Positions 49,536 to 61,393 of a stretch of 64,000 nucleotides of DNA are shown here, in pieces; the first letter of the stretch is position 1; each line of letters begins with the position of its first letter. Origin of the DNA: Xiphias gladius (taxonomy: Eukaryota; Chordata; Actinopteri; Istiophoriformes; Xiphiidae); the NCBI RefSeq assembly GCF_016859285.1, contig NC_053422.1, forward strand, positions 14,620,501-14,684,500, written 5' to 3'. The position numbers were made by a program, and so were the translations under genes. The notes under the pieces are model-generated. The model did no database searches. It saw nothing but the letters and a program-made list of their open reading frames with translations, and had not been told where the DNA came from.

Positions 49536-52500
49536 ATGGAGGTAGGCTTTGGACAGCTGCCGCTCACCGTCACGCGCAGTAAGTAACGGCGTTTCTTATG
49601 AGATTAGAGTGAACGGGGTTGCGGCCGGCAGCCCACACGCGCACCGCAGCGCAGCGCTGCCTGAAATCCCGGCGACGACTGCAACCCTGTCTTTTGACCG
49701 GTGTTTGTCTTTGATCCGCTCCGGTGCTCAGGGCACGGCGGGGTGAACCAGCTCGGCGGGGTCTTCATCAACGGGCGCCCGTTACCGCACGCGGCGAGGC
49801 AGCGCATCGTGGAGCTCGCGCAACTGGGCGTGCGCCCCTGTGAGATCTCCCGCCGCCTGCGCGTCAGTCACGGCTGTGTCAGCAAAATACTGGCCAGGTA
49901 CATTCATTTAGTCTGTTTGTCTGTTTGCACTTCTCAAAACAGGGTCGCATGAGTTAAAAGTGAAAAACAGCCATTTCTTAACATGTTTATCGATAATTTA
50001 GAAAATGTATATGGCTATTTATAAACCGCCCACTTTCACGAAAAGGCCTAAATGCGTTACATTTATTTTCAAATAGCCTAATATTTGACTGTCTGCGTGT
50101 AGTAATTCCAACATAATTTGATATATATGCATGGATTCCACAAAATGTCAGAAAGTGCTCTTTCCTTTCTGCTCAGCGCTGACTGCATCACATCATTTCT
50201 GCAGATTTGTCAGCTGCACATTCATGCTGCCAATCTCCTGTTCCACCACGTCCCAAAGGGTTTCTATTGGACTCAGATCTGGTGACTGGGGAGGCCACTG
50301 ATGCACTCTGAAGTAACGCATTGTCGTGTTCATGAAACCAGTTTAAGATGACTTTTGCTTTGTGTGAATTATCCTGCTGAAAGTAGCTATTAGAAGATGG
50401 TATAAAAAAAAAAAGTGACCAGAAAGGCAGATTCATGAGGATCCAGGCTACATTTTCCCAGTCTTCAACTGTCCAGTTTTGGTGAGCCTGTGCCCACTGC
50501 AGCCTCAGATTCCTGTTCTCGGCTGACAGGAGTGGAACCCCGACGTGGTCTCCTACGGCTGTAGCCCACCCACCTCAACGCTGGACATGTTGTGCATTCT
50601 GAGATGCTTTTCTGCTCCACCGCAGTTGTGAAGTGAGGTTATCTGAGTTACCGCAGCATTTCTGGCCATTCTCCTCTGATCTGTCTCATCAGCAAGGCAT
50701 TTCCGCTCACTGGATGCTTTTTTTTTTTTCACTCCAATCTGAGTAAACGATAGAGATTGTTGTGCTTGAAAATCCCAGGAGATCAGCAGTTTCAGAAGCC
50801 AGCCTCTCTGACGCCAACAATCATGCCACGGTCAACGTCGTCTGCATGATATTATGTATTGCACTGCTGCCAGGTGGTCATAATGAAGTGCTCAGTTGAG
50901 TGTATATGCTTTACTGTCACCCGGTGTCAGAAAACTAGGTTTGAGGCGAAGGCCTTGGGACTTTCAGCAGGACAACGGGCCAAAGCGTTTTAAACTGGCC
51001 AATAATTAGTTATGACCTAAATCCCATTGTAAACCTTTGGAGAGAGCTGAAATCTGCCACTGCAAAAGGGACTCCTGCAAACTTAAAAGAGCTTGAAGGC
51101 ATAGCAATGGAAGAGTGGCAGAACGTACCAGCAGACAGGTGTGAGAAGCTTCTAGATGGCTACAAGAAACGTTTAGAGGCTGCCATTGTAGCCAAAGGCT
51201 CCGCAACCAAATATTAGTGAAGGATTCCATTAATTGTGTCTGGGGTAAATTTTGTGTTTGTATGATTTCACTACTATGCAAGTTGTGTGGTTTTTTTTTC
51301 CCTTTCATTCTGTAACCTTGGACTTTTACTAATATATTTTGATTGTAAAAAATTGGTTAGTTTGCATTAATTTCTGAAAATATTCTAAATTCTGTACTTA
51401 AAATTCAGGGGTGCCAATAATTTCAACCAGGACTGCATAAAAAATAATCTCATGATGAAATGGTTTTCTTTGAATGTGCAGTGGAGCTCTGTATACTTGT
51501 ATATTTCTGAGGTAAGATGTTAACCTCTCCTGACAGATATCAACATTGCTCATTCAGGTACAATGAGACAGGGAGCATCAGACCAGGAGTGATTGGAGGC
51601 TCTAAGCCCAAAGTGGCCACTCCTAGAGTTGTGCAAATGATCCTGCATCTGAAACACACCAACCCAACCATGTTCGCCTGGGAGATCAGAGACAGGCTGA
51701 TGCTGGAGCGAGTGTGTGACCATGACAGCGTGCCCAGCATCAGCTCCATCAACAGGTATAGAGGATCTCACGTGTATGTGTGTGCCCGAAAACACAGATC
51801 GTTAAAATGAGAGTTGAGTGAGTTCCCTGTGTCATTACAGGATCATCCGAAGCAGAGTCCAGTCTGAGTCTTGTGTCGTTGGTAAGCTTTTCCGCCCCTT
51901 CTCCTGTCTCTTGGTATATCTATCTGCCTCTCTCTAACATTTCCTGACGCTGACCTCTGCCACTGCAGTGTCATCAGCATCACCTCTTGCCGTGGGAACG
52001 GCCCATTCGTCTGAGTCCACTTATTCCATCAGTGGCATCCTGGGAATCAGAAAATGCAGCAGTAAACACAAAGAAGGTACTACAATCTGGGAGAGGGATC
52101 GGTGTGTGTGTGCATGTTGTGAAAGTGCATGTATATGAGTGCATCTGATTCTGTTCGTTTGTTTCCATGGTAGACATTTTGACGCGTCGGCCTTTCCATC
52201 AGCTTGAATACAGTCACGAGTTCTGTGCGCATGCATACGTTTCTTCATAGTGTACGGTTTTGGCATTTGGGATACAGGAAATGAATGTACTTTATTGTTA
52301 CGTACTTATAGGGAATGGTACAAGACACTAATGGATGTTAGTGTAACTGTGACTTCACTGCTACTGCCACTCACAAAGTCTGAAAACCTAGCAAAAGGGA
52401 GATCAAAACGCTCTATCAGATGTAATAATTTATTCCTTTATTTTACTTTATTTCCCGAACAGTTTTTACATTGTCCATAATTTGTTTTTGTTTTTTTTTA

Positions 52501-53743
52501 ATTTTCTACTAGCAGCTCCTCCCTTTTTTGCTTATTGTGTATACTTCAGCATCACACTAAAGAAATCAAAATTTGTTCAACATACTGATTTTATTAGAAA
52601 TAATTCTGTCTCTTTACTGTGCGAATGCATTACTAGCTCAGATTAGTAAATTAAATCAGTATGTTGCACGTTGATACACAAAGTATTCTTGGAGTGGGCA
52701 TCTGGGACCAAAGGAAATGTACTTTAAGACACTTCACAGTAACTTGATGTTTCTTACTTCATTTAAAAAAGTAATTAAGTTTTATATTTAGTCACACAAG
52801 CCTGTTTGATTTTTCTTTATTTCAGAAAACCTATGGGGACAGTCAGCGACTCAACACCAATGTCTTTCTGTTCCATTGTTTTCAGAAATTTTCTAGAAAT
52901 TAATATCTTGAGGCAGAAGAAAATAATCCGACTCATATCAAGAAAATGACGCTGAAGCGAACAAGTTGTTTCAGATTGTGAAAAAGAAATGCCCTTATCC
53001 AACGGCAACTTCTTTTTCCTGTGTCTTAATAACAAAATGTAAGATCCCACACAGGATCAAACATCTCATGAAGATGGATGTACTTTCGGAGCAGACAAAG
53101 AGATTACAGTGGGTTTTCTTTGGTACCAGACCACACAGCAGACCGATGAGTAAAGCCGGTGGTCTTGTGTTAATATTAGTCTGAATGAAACAACCTCCGC
53201 AGCAGGAAATCCACCTCACCGCCCCAGGCTTCTGTCCTCCCAGCCAGCAGGCTCTCTGCTCCTCCCTGCCTCCCCCTCACCTTTGCCTCTCATTACAGGC
53301 CTGCTTACACCTCCACTCCTCCATCACTGACGCCATTAAAATAAGAGATCAAATAGATAAATACACACAGTTACACTTGGGAGCACACACATGCACGTGT
53401 TTTGTCATTCTTCTAATTAGAACAAGTGAGGATCACAGTCGGGGGATTTAGGTAAGAAGGAAAATAAAAGTGAACGTGGCCTGGAGCTGTTTTGTTTTTT
53501 CTAGGCAGGGACGTCTCCTGCAGCGTGTACCACGACCAGCCATGTTCCTGTAATGACGCCTGGGGACGGTCTGAGTGCTGCCCGACCTCCGTCTCCAGCC
53601 TGACCTTTTACCCCGGCCTGCCAGCTAATCGTAATCCAAACCTGATAGGTCAGTCTGCATCAAAATATGATCATGATCATGATTATGTCTGGTATGAGTT
53701 CAGCTTTGATGTGTTTTCTCAAAGGCGTTTCTCTCTTGTTTAG
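49536..53743 (+). CDS. divergent, compact Pax2/5/8-class paired box protein
   Basis: Six exons join in phase: 49536-49578, 49732-49897, 51558-51755, 51841-51881, 51969-52076, 53505-53743 (264 residues). The paired domain begins at R15. The N-terminal half carries [11 protein letters not shown] and [13 protein letters not shown]; the C-terminal half carries [18 protein letters not shown] and FAWEIRDRL. These are Pax2/5/8 signatures, as is the intron after the SKILxR segment. The Groucho-binding octapeptide YSISGILGI (168-176) is perfect. The protein is a sequence-specific nuclear DNA-binding factor by family. Oddities: Arg instead of Gln at paired-domain position 42, many substitutions in an otherwise near-invariant domain, no partial homeodomain, no C-terminal transactivation/inhibitory region, and a last exon with five cysteines in about 30 residues that matches nothing I know. 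Mammalian PAX5 spans about 200 kb; this gene spans 4.2 kb. Its place beside zcchc7 and rnf38 suggests a PAX5 relative (inference). Exons 1-5 are secure, exon 6 less so. Confidence 0.82.
50200..50912 (-). repeat. old dispersed DNA element in Pax intron 2
   Basis: Segments such as 'GGAACCCCGACGTGGTCTCC' and 'TGTTGTGCATTCTGAGATGC' match a very common fish repeat as I remember it. The copy is degraded. The start, near 'GCTGCACATTCATGCTGCCA', may belong to a second element. Confidence 0.45.
50960..51437 (+). mobile_element. Tc1/mariner transposase remnant in Pax intron 2
   Basis: A plus-strand frame encodes the C-terminal end of a Tc1-like transposase: [13 protein letters not shown], then [13 protein letters not shown], and KGSATKY before a stop at about 51217. 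It is followed by a non-coding tail ending 'GGTGCCAATAATTTCAACCA'. Upstream transposase sequence, including most of the DDE core, is missing, so the copy is dead. Confidence 0.8.
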
Positions 53744-53919
53744 GGTCCCCATGTCATTACAGCAGAAGGGGGCTGTAAAATATCCAAGAAGAAAGAATAT
53801 CATCCATTTTTGTGCCAATAGAAACCCTGATTTTACAGCTGGATTGACTGAAATTTTATGTGTTACAAAACAATGACATCAAGATAGAAATCTTCATCAC
53901 AATTTGCAAGTATGTTCAA

Positions 53920-53925
53920 AATAAA
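53920..53925 (+). terminator. candidate polyadenylation signal of the Pax gene
   Basis: AATAAA lies about 180 bases after the predicted stop codon at 53743. This supports exon 6 as the terminal exon. Confidence 0.5.
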
Positions 53926-55254
53926 GCTGAAATGACATGACTCATTTATTTACATAAATCTTTTTATTTACATAATTAGGGCTCAAAACATACACTGTTA
54001 TTTCAGAGGCTTAATGGAGCTTCATCAGTCCAACATATTATCCCCCATCCCGTGTCAGTCCTGTGGCCATTTTCCCCCCAGTCAGTGGTTGAGGTGGAGC
54101 ATCATTAGGGGCCCCGTGATGGAGAACAGTTGCGGTTTTTTCTCCTTAGTGTGCGTCTCCCTGGGCCCCCCTCTAGGAAGAGAGATTAACGGAGAAGATG
54201 GGCGCTGCCAGAGGAGCGGCAGGGTCAGACAACACAGCTGAGAGAGAAATCTGTGGCCAGCAAGTGGGCATCAGTCTGCAGGAGGCATGGAGAGAACACG
54301 TGGTGGCGTATGCTTTTACTATGTATATGTATATACAAGCACACACCCACACACGAATCTTCCATCTCACATCTGTGCATCTCAAACTACTTGTGTCGGA
54401 GGCTGTTGGGAATGAATAGAGTCAAACTGTTTGCTATGAAAAAACAAACGCTCCTGGTTTTAACACGGTGATCTCAGGGTCAAAGTGTTGGGTACATTAT
54501 ATGAAACCACAGCTCAGTGATGTAAGTGGCGTTTTTTTGTCTTGTGTGCGTGTATTCGTCCCCCTTACCGTAAGCAGAGCATTGTCTGAACCCCACTAGT
54601 TAACAAGCAGAAGACTGCATCAGTAGTTATATCAGTAGTTTTCTTTGCAAGATGACTCAGTGCTCCTTTGGCAAAAATACCAGAAACAGAGCTGTTACTT
54701 CCAAGCTCCGACTCGTTGAGACAAGATAGCTGGCTCTGATTCACTTTGATGAACGGCGACGGTGAACTGGCTGCTTACCCTCCAGCAGCATCCCAGTAAA
54801 TCCGTTGTTTTCTGGCTTTAGTTTTGTGCAGTCAATTCTCCGGCGGACATGATAGGACCAGCTGTCGTTGCTAGGAGGATATTGACACAAGCGCAAAGCT
54901 AGACAGCCAAAAGAGAGCTCTTATTTTTGGCCTAGACACCAAAACCAACAGGGACCTGAGCAAAGATCTCCAGCTGTGTTCTGTGTATTAACATGAGCCG
55001 GATCTATTGATTCCATAAAAAGTGAATGAATCTGAAAGTAACATTTAGTGTAGTGACAGAATGTTTAACTCAGTTGCTTGCGTTGTCAATCTCACGTGAT
55101 TTCTTGTATCGTAACCCGGATTTCTGCCGCACGCCGTGCAGCGCAGCCTCCCGCAGATATTGGCTACTGAAGATAAATAATGTGGAAATATGCACAGTGT
55201 GGAATGCAGACAGACCAGCTTTCAGCATCCTATTTAATTACTGAGCAAATGTTT

Positions 55255-55510
55255 CCTATGGTGCAGTGGTTAGCACTGTCGCCTCACAGCAAGGAGGTTC
55301 TGGGTTTTTGAAGCCGAGCTCGGCCAGGGGCCTTTCTGTGTGGTTTCCTCCAGGTGCAGTCCAAAGACATGCAGGTTAGGTTTGAATGAGCAAGGCTAGG
55401 TGTCCTGTGAAAGACCAGTGACCTGTCCACGTCTCGCCCAATGACCCACTGCCTGGATGTGGATCCTCAGATGGATGGCAGAGAAACAGGCTGATATGTT
55501 GTGTCGATTA
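55255..55510 (+). repeat. tRNA-like SINE / LINE-tail copy
   Basis: Starts 'GGTGCAGTGGTTAGCACTGT' with 'CGCCTCACAGCAAGGAGGTT', then 'GTCCAAAGACATGCAGGTTA' and 'CCAGTGACCTGTCCACG'. This is a widespread fish element; its tail is degraded. Confidence 0.7.
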
Positions 55511-57446
55511 ATACCAGTCAAATATTAAAAGCTTTGGAAACAGTGGAAATAAAGTTGGGAAACTAATATCTCCTCTTTTTTCCCTCCATTTTAAATTATG
55601 ACAATTACAAGAGAAAGAACATATAGATATAATGCTTAATGTATAGCATGTGTTTATATTTCATACTTATTTATTTCTGAAGTTGAATAAATTGGATAAT
55701 TTAATCAGTAATATAAAATATTATGATCTTCCTCTGTGACCTTAATGTTTTCTCTGGATTGTTTGTTGGCTCCTAACATGGATTGCAAATAATTTACTGT
55801 TAACTTTGTCTTGCGATATATGCCTCAAACAGCGAGATCCAGCCGAGTGTTATAATATTTGACCACAAAGATGCTCATGAGTGTTTTCGTCTATTCCTGC
55901 TAAAATAGAAAAACCGTTGGTAAGAAGGAGAACGATGCACAAGTCCGTTTGAGCACACATTAACTCAAACACTCTGTGAAAACATTCACGACTTCCTGAA
56001 ACAAAACAAAAAGAGTGACATGTTCCCTTCTGGGAAGCTGATGTCATTCCTCCGTCCAAAGCATTGCGGTTGTTGGGTGGTTGACCAAGGGGCTGCTGTG
56101 GTTCATCTCAAACGACCTAACTGTGTCGCTGTCTGTCATCTCTTCTGTCCCTTGTCCTGCTACTGCTACATTACTTATGTGATGCTGCGCATTTTAGTGT
56201 CAGTAGACTTTAATCAAGACCTCGGGCTCTGACTTCTCTTTCAACTTTAAGTCACTTCATAAAACCTATTATTATACAAAGTCATTCTCCTGATTCTTAT
56301 TTTATTGATTGTTTTAATTAATTTGTAGAGTGCTCTATTTTACCATTTTTGTCCTTATTTCTTTTTCCCTCCCCAATGTTGTATAATCTTTAAACTGTTG
56401 AAAATTGTGTGAAAAGTGTGAAAATGGTTTTCTATTGGTTGTCCTGGATTTTCATTCTGTCTTGTAAAGGACTTTGTAGCTGTGCTTTGAGAGGTGCTAT
56501 ATAAATGAAGTTCCACGGCCTGGTGTTATCTATCCTCAACAAACTTCAGATAAACATTGTTGCGTGACTGAGTTCCCCGAGTTAATTTGCATACCACTAT
56601 ACTGCTACTATTACGTTACATTTTAGCATTTAGCTTTATCCTAGAGTTGCCCGGTCACACTGGCTGCTATCCAGCAAAAAGTTACACGGTGTCACATAGG
56701 AAAATATTAACTAGTGATCTAATCACGTGTTTACCGTCGTTTTATAAAGATATTTGTGCTGTATCTTTTTAGACTGTGAGTTTACAATAATGAATGTTAA
56801 AATATTTATGAAGGCTTTGTATTTATAGGTTTTATACTGTATATACTCTATCTTTATTTACAGGCTTTATACTGTATACTCCATTTACTGTAAGATTTTT
56901 GCATACGGTACCTGTATATATTCTCAATATATCTATTTATTTCACTAAACTATTTGTTTCTTTCCTTTAACTACATTTGACAGTGTCTTGACCCTGCAGT
57001 CACACCCAAAATACAATATAGACAAATTTAACAATTGCTGTATTTTAATGGCACAGCTTCTTGTCTGCTATATTACAGACTTTATTGATGCATGAGTGTT
57101 TTTTTTGTTTTTTTTTAATATTTACGATAGCATCATTAAATGCTGTCATTAATACATTTTTAGTAGCGGTGCAAGGCTGACATTTCGAGCAAGAGAGTTG
57201 TTCATCATTTTACTTGTAGATCTGTTAATGAAGTCAATTTACAGTTGCCTTTGATATTATAATAAATTTGATCCGCATTTACCCAGCTACTGAACTCACA
57301 GCTTCTAGCTGGACCAGTATGGGGAAAGAATGTGTCTGTACAAGACTCTGAAATGTTTTCACTCTAATAATCTAACATTAATCCATTAAAAAGTATAAAC
57401 TATGACCGAATGTTGACTTAGGAAGATTAACTGTTCTAGTGCATTC

Positions 57447-57473
57447 GTGTGTGTGTGTGTGTGTGTGTGTGTG
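57447..57473. repeat. (GT)n microsatellite
   Basis: About 27 bases of GT repeat. Confidence 0.95.
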
Positions 57474-57868
57474 CAAACATGTGCCTGCATGGTTCATTGG
57501 CTCTGAGTGTGTGGTGTAAAGCCGTCTTTCTTGAGTTATGCTCAGGTTCAAAGTGAAAAAGTGGATTTTTATTTGGAATGTTTTATACCCAACTACTTCC
57601 TTCTTTAGAATTTCACTGCAGAATTTCCTCATTCTCAGAGTCAAAGCACCATTAGGACTGAATGAAAATGGGGGGGGGGCTTATCAGTGTAGGTTTATAG
57701 ATAAGAGTAATCATCTCAGATATACTGACTCAGTGTGAATTCATCAGTGCTCTGAGAGCTGCACTAGGAAACAACAAGGAAAAAAACTTTCTTGAACTCA
57801 AGTGGAAGTGTAGTGAACTGAGAACTGAACCAAACCAGGCCAGAGGAGCTCAGACGGAAGGCTGTACA

Positions 57869-60822
57869 ATGTCCGTGCACCCCAGAGTCGTCCACAAGAG
57901 GAGGGTGACAATCACAGCTCTGCCTCTGTACTACTCTGGACAGCTGCTGAAGAAACACACCGAAGAGAGGGTGAGGACAAAGAAGAGAAAGAATCAAAAT
58001 GTACAAGTGGAGCGGGAGTAAAAATAATTGGGAATAAAATCCGACAAGCAGGGGATAAATGGTGTGAAATTTCAGTATGGTAAGAATATGTTTGGTAAAG
58101 GTTTTATGACTGTAATGAATTCTGTTTAATCTGTGAGGGCAGCGGAGGAAGACGCAGTCTGATATTTTACTCTCCCGCCCCGACCAACCTTCCTACTCTC
58201 GGCCTCGTCCTCCCCCTCCCCTCCACCAGCCAAAGACAAGCAGGACCACCACAACCCCAACATGCCTTTGTAAGTTAGAAAGTCTCCAGAAAATGTTCTG
58301 TCCCTCGTCGCCGCTCTCTGACAAATACAGAAACAGTCCGGACATCCCCACTTGCAGGTTTTCTGGGTTTTAAGACAAAACAGAACACGAGAAATACAAC
58401 TAAATGGTTATCATGGACGGGGGTTTCAAGCATTTTCGAAAACACAGATGAACATGTCTGTGCCTTTTCCTTTGCCATCTGAAAAGACATACCCGCACCT
58501 TTTTTACCCCTGCAGACAATGAGGAAGTGTTTTTTTTTCCCCTCTTTCTGCAGGTGTTTCTTCGATGTGACTCGGCAGGAGGCCGAGAGGATGCTGGAGG
58601 CAAACCTAGAGTATGGAAGCATCATCCTCCGCCCGTCCACCCTGGCCAACTACTACGCCCTGACCCTCAGAAAACTGACGCCCAGGTCTGAGGATCCATC
58701 TCAGCTTCTGAAATGTACCACTGATTACAGGCTAATGCATGAGTTTATATTTAACTTGCTCTTTTTCATAAATATGAATCTTTGGTTTTGGAGTTTCTCT
58801 TTTAAATCAGTGCTTCAATACATATATTTTGCTCTTGTGAGCCATTGAAAACATACAAGCACAGGAAGAGAAGGGTCCAATAGAATTTAATTAACCAGGA
58901 CAGGAATCGATTTCAAAATTTGAAAGACAGACGTAGACAGACGTGCAGACAAAAGTAAAAAGGTGATAAGTTTGGATGACAAATGTTTTTTCTTCACCCA
59001 AATTTAACAAGTGTTACTGTAGAATCAACAGTGTCTCGTCAGCATATGGATAATTTGCATTTCAGTGTGATGTAATTATCATCACGATCAGTAACCATGA
59101 GATGCTACAGCTGAAAAAGGGATCATCATACGGATTAGTAACTGTTGTTCACTCAAATTATCAGAGGCAAAGTCACCAGTAGGTTAATAATTCTCCTTGT
59201 GTTTCAGTGGGCCTGTCGTGAAGAACTACAGAGTGACCTCCACAAACTCAGGGTTTGTGATTGAATAGTAAGTCCCACAGCTCACAACTTAGTACAACTT
59301 TTAACTAACGTGGACATCAGGCAAATGTGGCATTCGGTGAAAGAAATTAATCTAAGGGAAATTTAAAAAAAAAAAACTGGCCAACAAATGATTTCTGTCC
59401 TGCAAAGCAGACTGTTGATCGGGCTCCTTCTTGATTTCAAGTGGGTATTACACTTAGAACTTCCACCCTGCATGGTGTTAAAGGGGCCTGTGTATTTGTC
59501 TTACCGGCAGATGACCAGTGAATGACTCAAAAATGTACTCAATCCTGTTGAACCTGCGTAGGATATATATCGACGCAGTATATTTTCAATGGCATCAGTG
59601 CCTCAAGTTGGGAAAGTGACGGGCCTCTCCTGCCACCATATATACCCAAAACAAGAGTGTGGACTTGCATGGACAGGCTTATTGGCCCTCTAATGATTGT
59701 TCTCCACCACTGCAAGAGTCAGACAAAGCCTGGTTTTGCTGAGTGGCTCAAATTAATGACAGACATTGCCTCTTTTGAATCTCTAAGTGTGGTGTCATTA
59801 TTTCAATGCACAATATATAAAGAAAGTAAAACAACAGGAAGTAAATATTCCCACTATTTTTATGATTAAAATGTGCTACCCCGGTTATGTTGTATTTGTG
59901 TGGTATTTTATTCAAACTTTGTGCCCCTCCTTTCTAATCTTATTTGTATTAGCTACCTCTAGGTGCTAAGATGTGTCCTTTTTCTGTTCTGTTTGCTGTT
60001 ACCTGTTAACTGATTTATTGTAATATGTTGTCTTATGTTGCATTGTGTCTTTTTGTTTGTTGGAATAGTGGGATTCTACAGATTTAATTTAGTTCACAGT
60101 CTACATTATACAGAGAGCGCAGTACAGGAAATGATCTAAATTCAGCCATGGAACTGTCATAAAAATCTTCAAACTGGCCTCCTTTTGCTTCACTTCCTTT
60201 ACTTTCCTCTCTGCAGGTGACAGTCTTCTCTTTGAATGATGTACTTAAATACTTCCTTGATAGGACAGACTACCGTCTTCATCCCTACGTGGCATCTCAG
60301 CCCTACGACACTCGGATCGGTGAGTAGAACGCTGCTTTTAGAAACAGTCTCAGTTTTACTGACAGGTACAAGTGCAAGAGCACAGCTCCTAGCAGGGTTT
60401 GTGTGTGCATTTGACAGAGGTGTCACCCGCTCCGAAGTGCATCAGCATCACCTCACCTACGCCTAAAACGGTACCCAAGGCGGAAGTGGCACCCATGCCG
60501 CGGTCGCAAACCGCAGAGGAGCCTGATGATCACAACCTAAAAGATAGGTGAGAACGAGTTTGAGTATTTGTTTTAACATGAGTATTTATCAGAGCTCCTC
60601 TAGGTTTGAATTAAGGTGTATCTATGACCGAGTTAAGTGTAAATGAGTGACATTTGTGTGTTTTTGTCTAAACTAGTTCAGTTGGACAGTGAGCTTCGGC
60701 GAGTTTTGAATTCCCGGAGGGAAAACATCTACAGCGCGAGTGGCGAGGAGGAAGACTCCTACTATGAGAATCCAACCACTGAAAAACCCCACTCTTGCAC
60801 TACGAAGAGTACAGCAGTGTGA
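57869..60822 (+). CDS. STAP-family SH2 adaptor-like gene, PH domain mostly lost, possibly decayed
   Basis: Exon-like segments: 57869-57970, 58230-58269, 58554-58685, 59208-59267, 60217-60319, 60418-60547, 60690-60822. The first encodes VTITALPLYYSGQLL, matching the start of the STAP1 PH domain (ITALPLYFEGFLL). The next segments give an SH2 domain: CFFDVTRQEAERML, GSIILRPSTLANYYALTLR, VVKNYRV, DVLKYFLDRT. The C-terminal exons are open and end with a Tyr-containing SYYENP motif. STAP proteins link receptor and cytosolic tyrosine kinases to downstream signalling through PH and SH2 domains. Two defects appear. Only 259 bases separate the first two segments, with no exon for the rest of the PH domain, and their phases do not match. 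The 59267/60217 junction is out of phase and creates TAG. The last junctions are in phase. It may be a pseudogene, a gene with unseen splicing, or an assembly error. Whether it is nearer STAP1 or STAP2 is unclear. Confidence 0.65.
59640..59960 (+). mobile_element. probable L1/Tx1-type LINE 3' remnant
   Basis: Lies in an intron of the STAP-like gene. The frame at 59657-59869 contains FAEWLKLMTDIASFESLSV, resembling the W-L-...-E/FE-K/SL pattern near the C-terminus of fish L1-like reverse transcriptase proteins. It is short and the match is from memory. Confidence 0.35.
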
Positions 60823-61200
60823 CGCACGTACTGTTGTTGCTTTAGTAAGAGCCCGACTAATTTCATGCGCAACTCTCATCTTCAGCTGATAGATAACAAG
60901 TTCCCCTGTGGATCAGACAAAAATTCTGCCACCTTTAGTGTTATGAAAGTCTTTCAAACATGCAATGGACAAAGTTAAAAAAGTGTGGCGGCTACATTTA
61001 AAATGAAAGAAGTTTCTTAGACTTAGCCGCTGGCCAGATTGCTCCCTGGACAGATCACAATGATTTTCCATTGTTGACGTGAAGGGCTGAAGAAACTTTA
61101 AAAATATTATATGACAGATACACATGAATCTCATGTTACTTTCTTTGCTCATAAAAAGTAAAGAAGCAAACATGACCATAATCCAGGATGATCATTATTC
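60823..61200. other. 3' UTR of the STAP-like gene / convergent 3' region
   Basis: Ordinary AT-rich sequence with no gene. It belongs to the 3' end of the STAP-like gene and possibly overlaps the 3' end of the convergent ankrd13-family transcript. Confidence 0.4.
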
Positions 61201-61206
61201 TTTATT
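61201..61206 (-). terminator. candidate polyadenylation signal of the ankrd13-family gene
   Basis: TTTATT on the plus strand is AATAAA on the minus strand, about 460 bases downstream of the stop at 61666. Confidence 0.35.
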
Positions 61207-61387
61207 TTTCACACATAGGAGTAAGCCAACATAAATGTTTCAAATGTTATAATCATATTTTTTATAAGTTATTCCATTAAGATTGTATTTTCATATTTTT
61301 CCATCATTATCATGGATCATGTTATAGGTTTAAAGTTTAAGGATCATTTATCACTCAATGAAGACAGCAAGACTGTGAAAAATACTC

Positions 61388-61393
61388 AATAAA
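61388..61393 (+). terminator. candidate polyadenylation signal of the STAP-like gene
   Basis: AATAAA about 570 bases after the stop at 60822. It lies beyond the minus-strand signal at 61201-61206, so the two 3' UTRs would overlap by roughly 190 bases. Confidence 0.35.

Larger units (their letters stand above)
53926..57868. other. intergenic region between the Pax and STAP-like genes
   Basis: No exon with a homeodomain remnant or a Pax transactivation motif was found, nor any PH-domain exon for the downstream gene. A SINE-like element lies at 55255-55510 and (GT)n at 57447-57473. The rest is AT-rich sequence without recognisable content. Confidence 0.5.

Noticed and set aside
55100-55200. Possible missing PH-domain exon (segment reading RRYWLLKINN)
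   Set aside because: It lies upstream of the first STAP-like exon rather than between exons, no PH continuation follows, and the resemblance is limited to a few residues.
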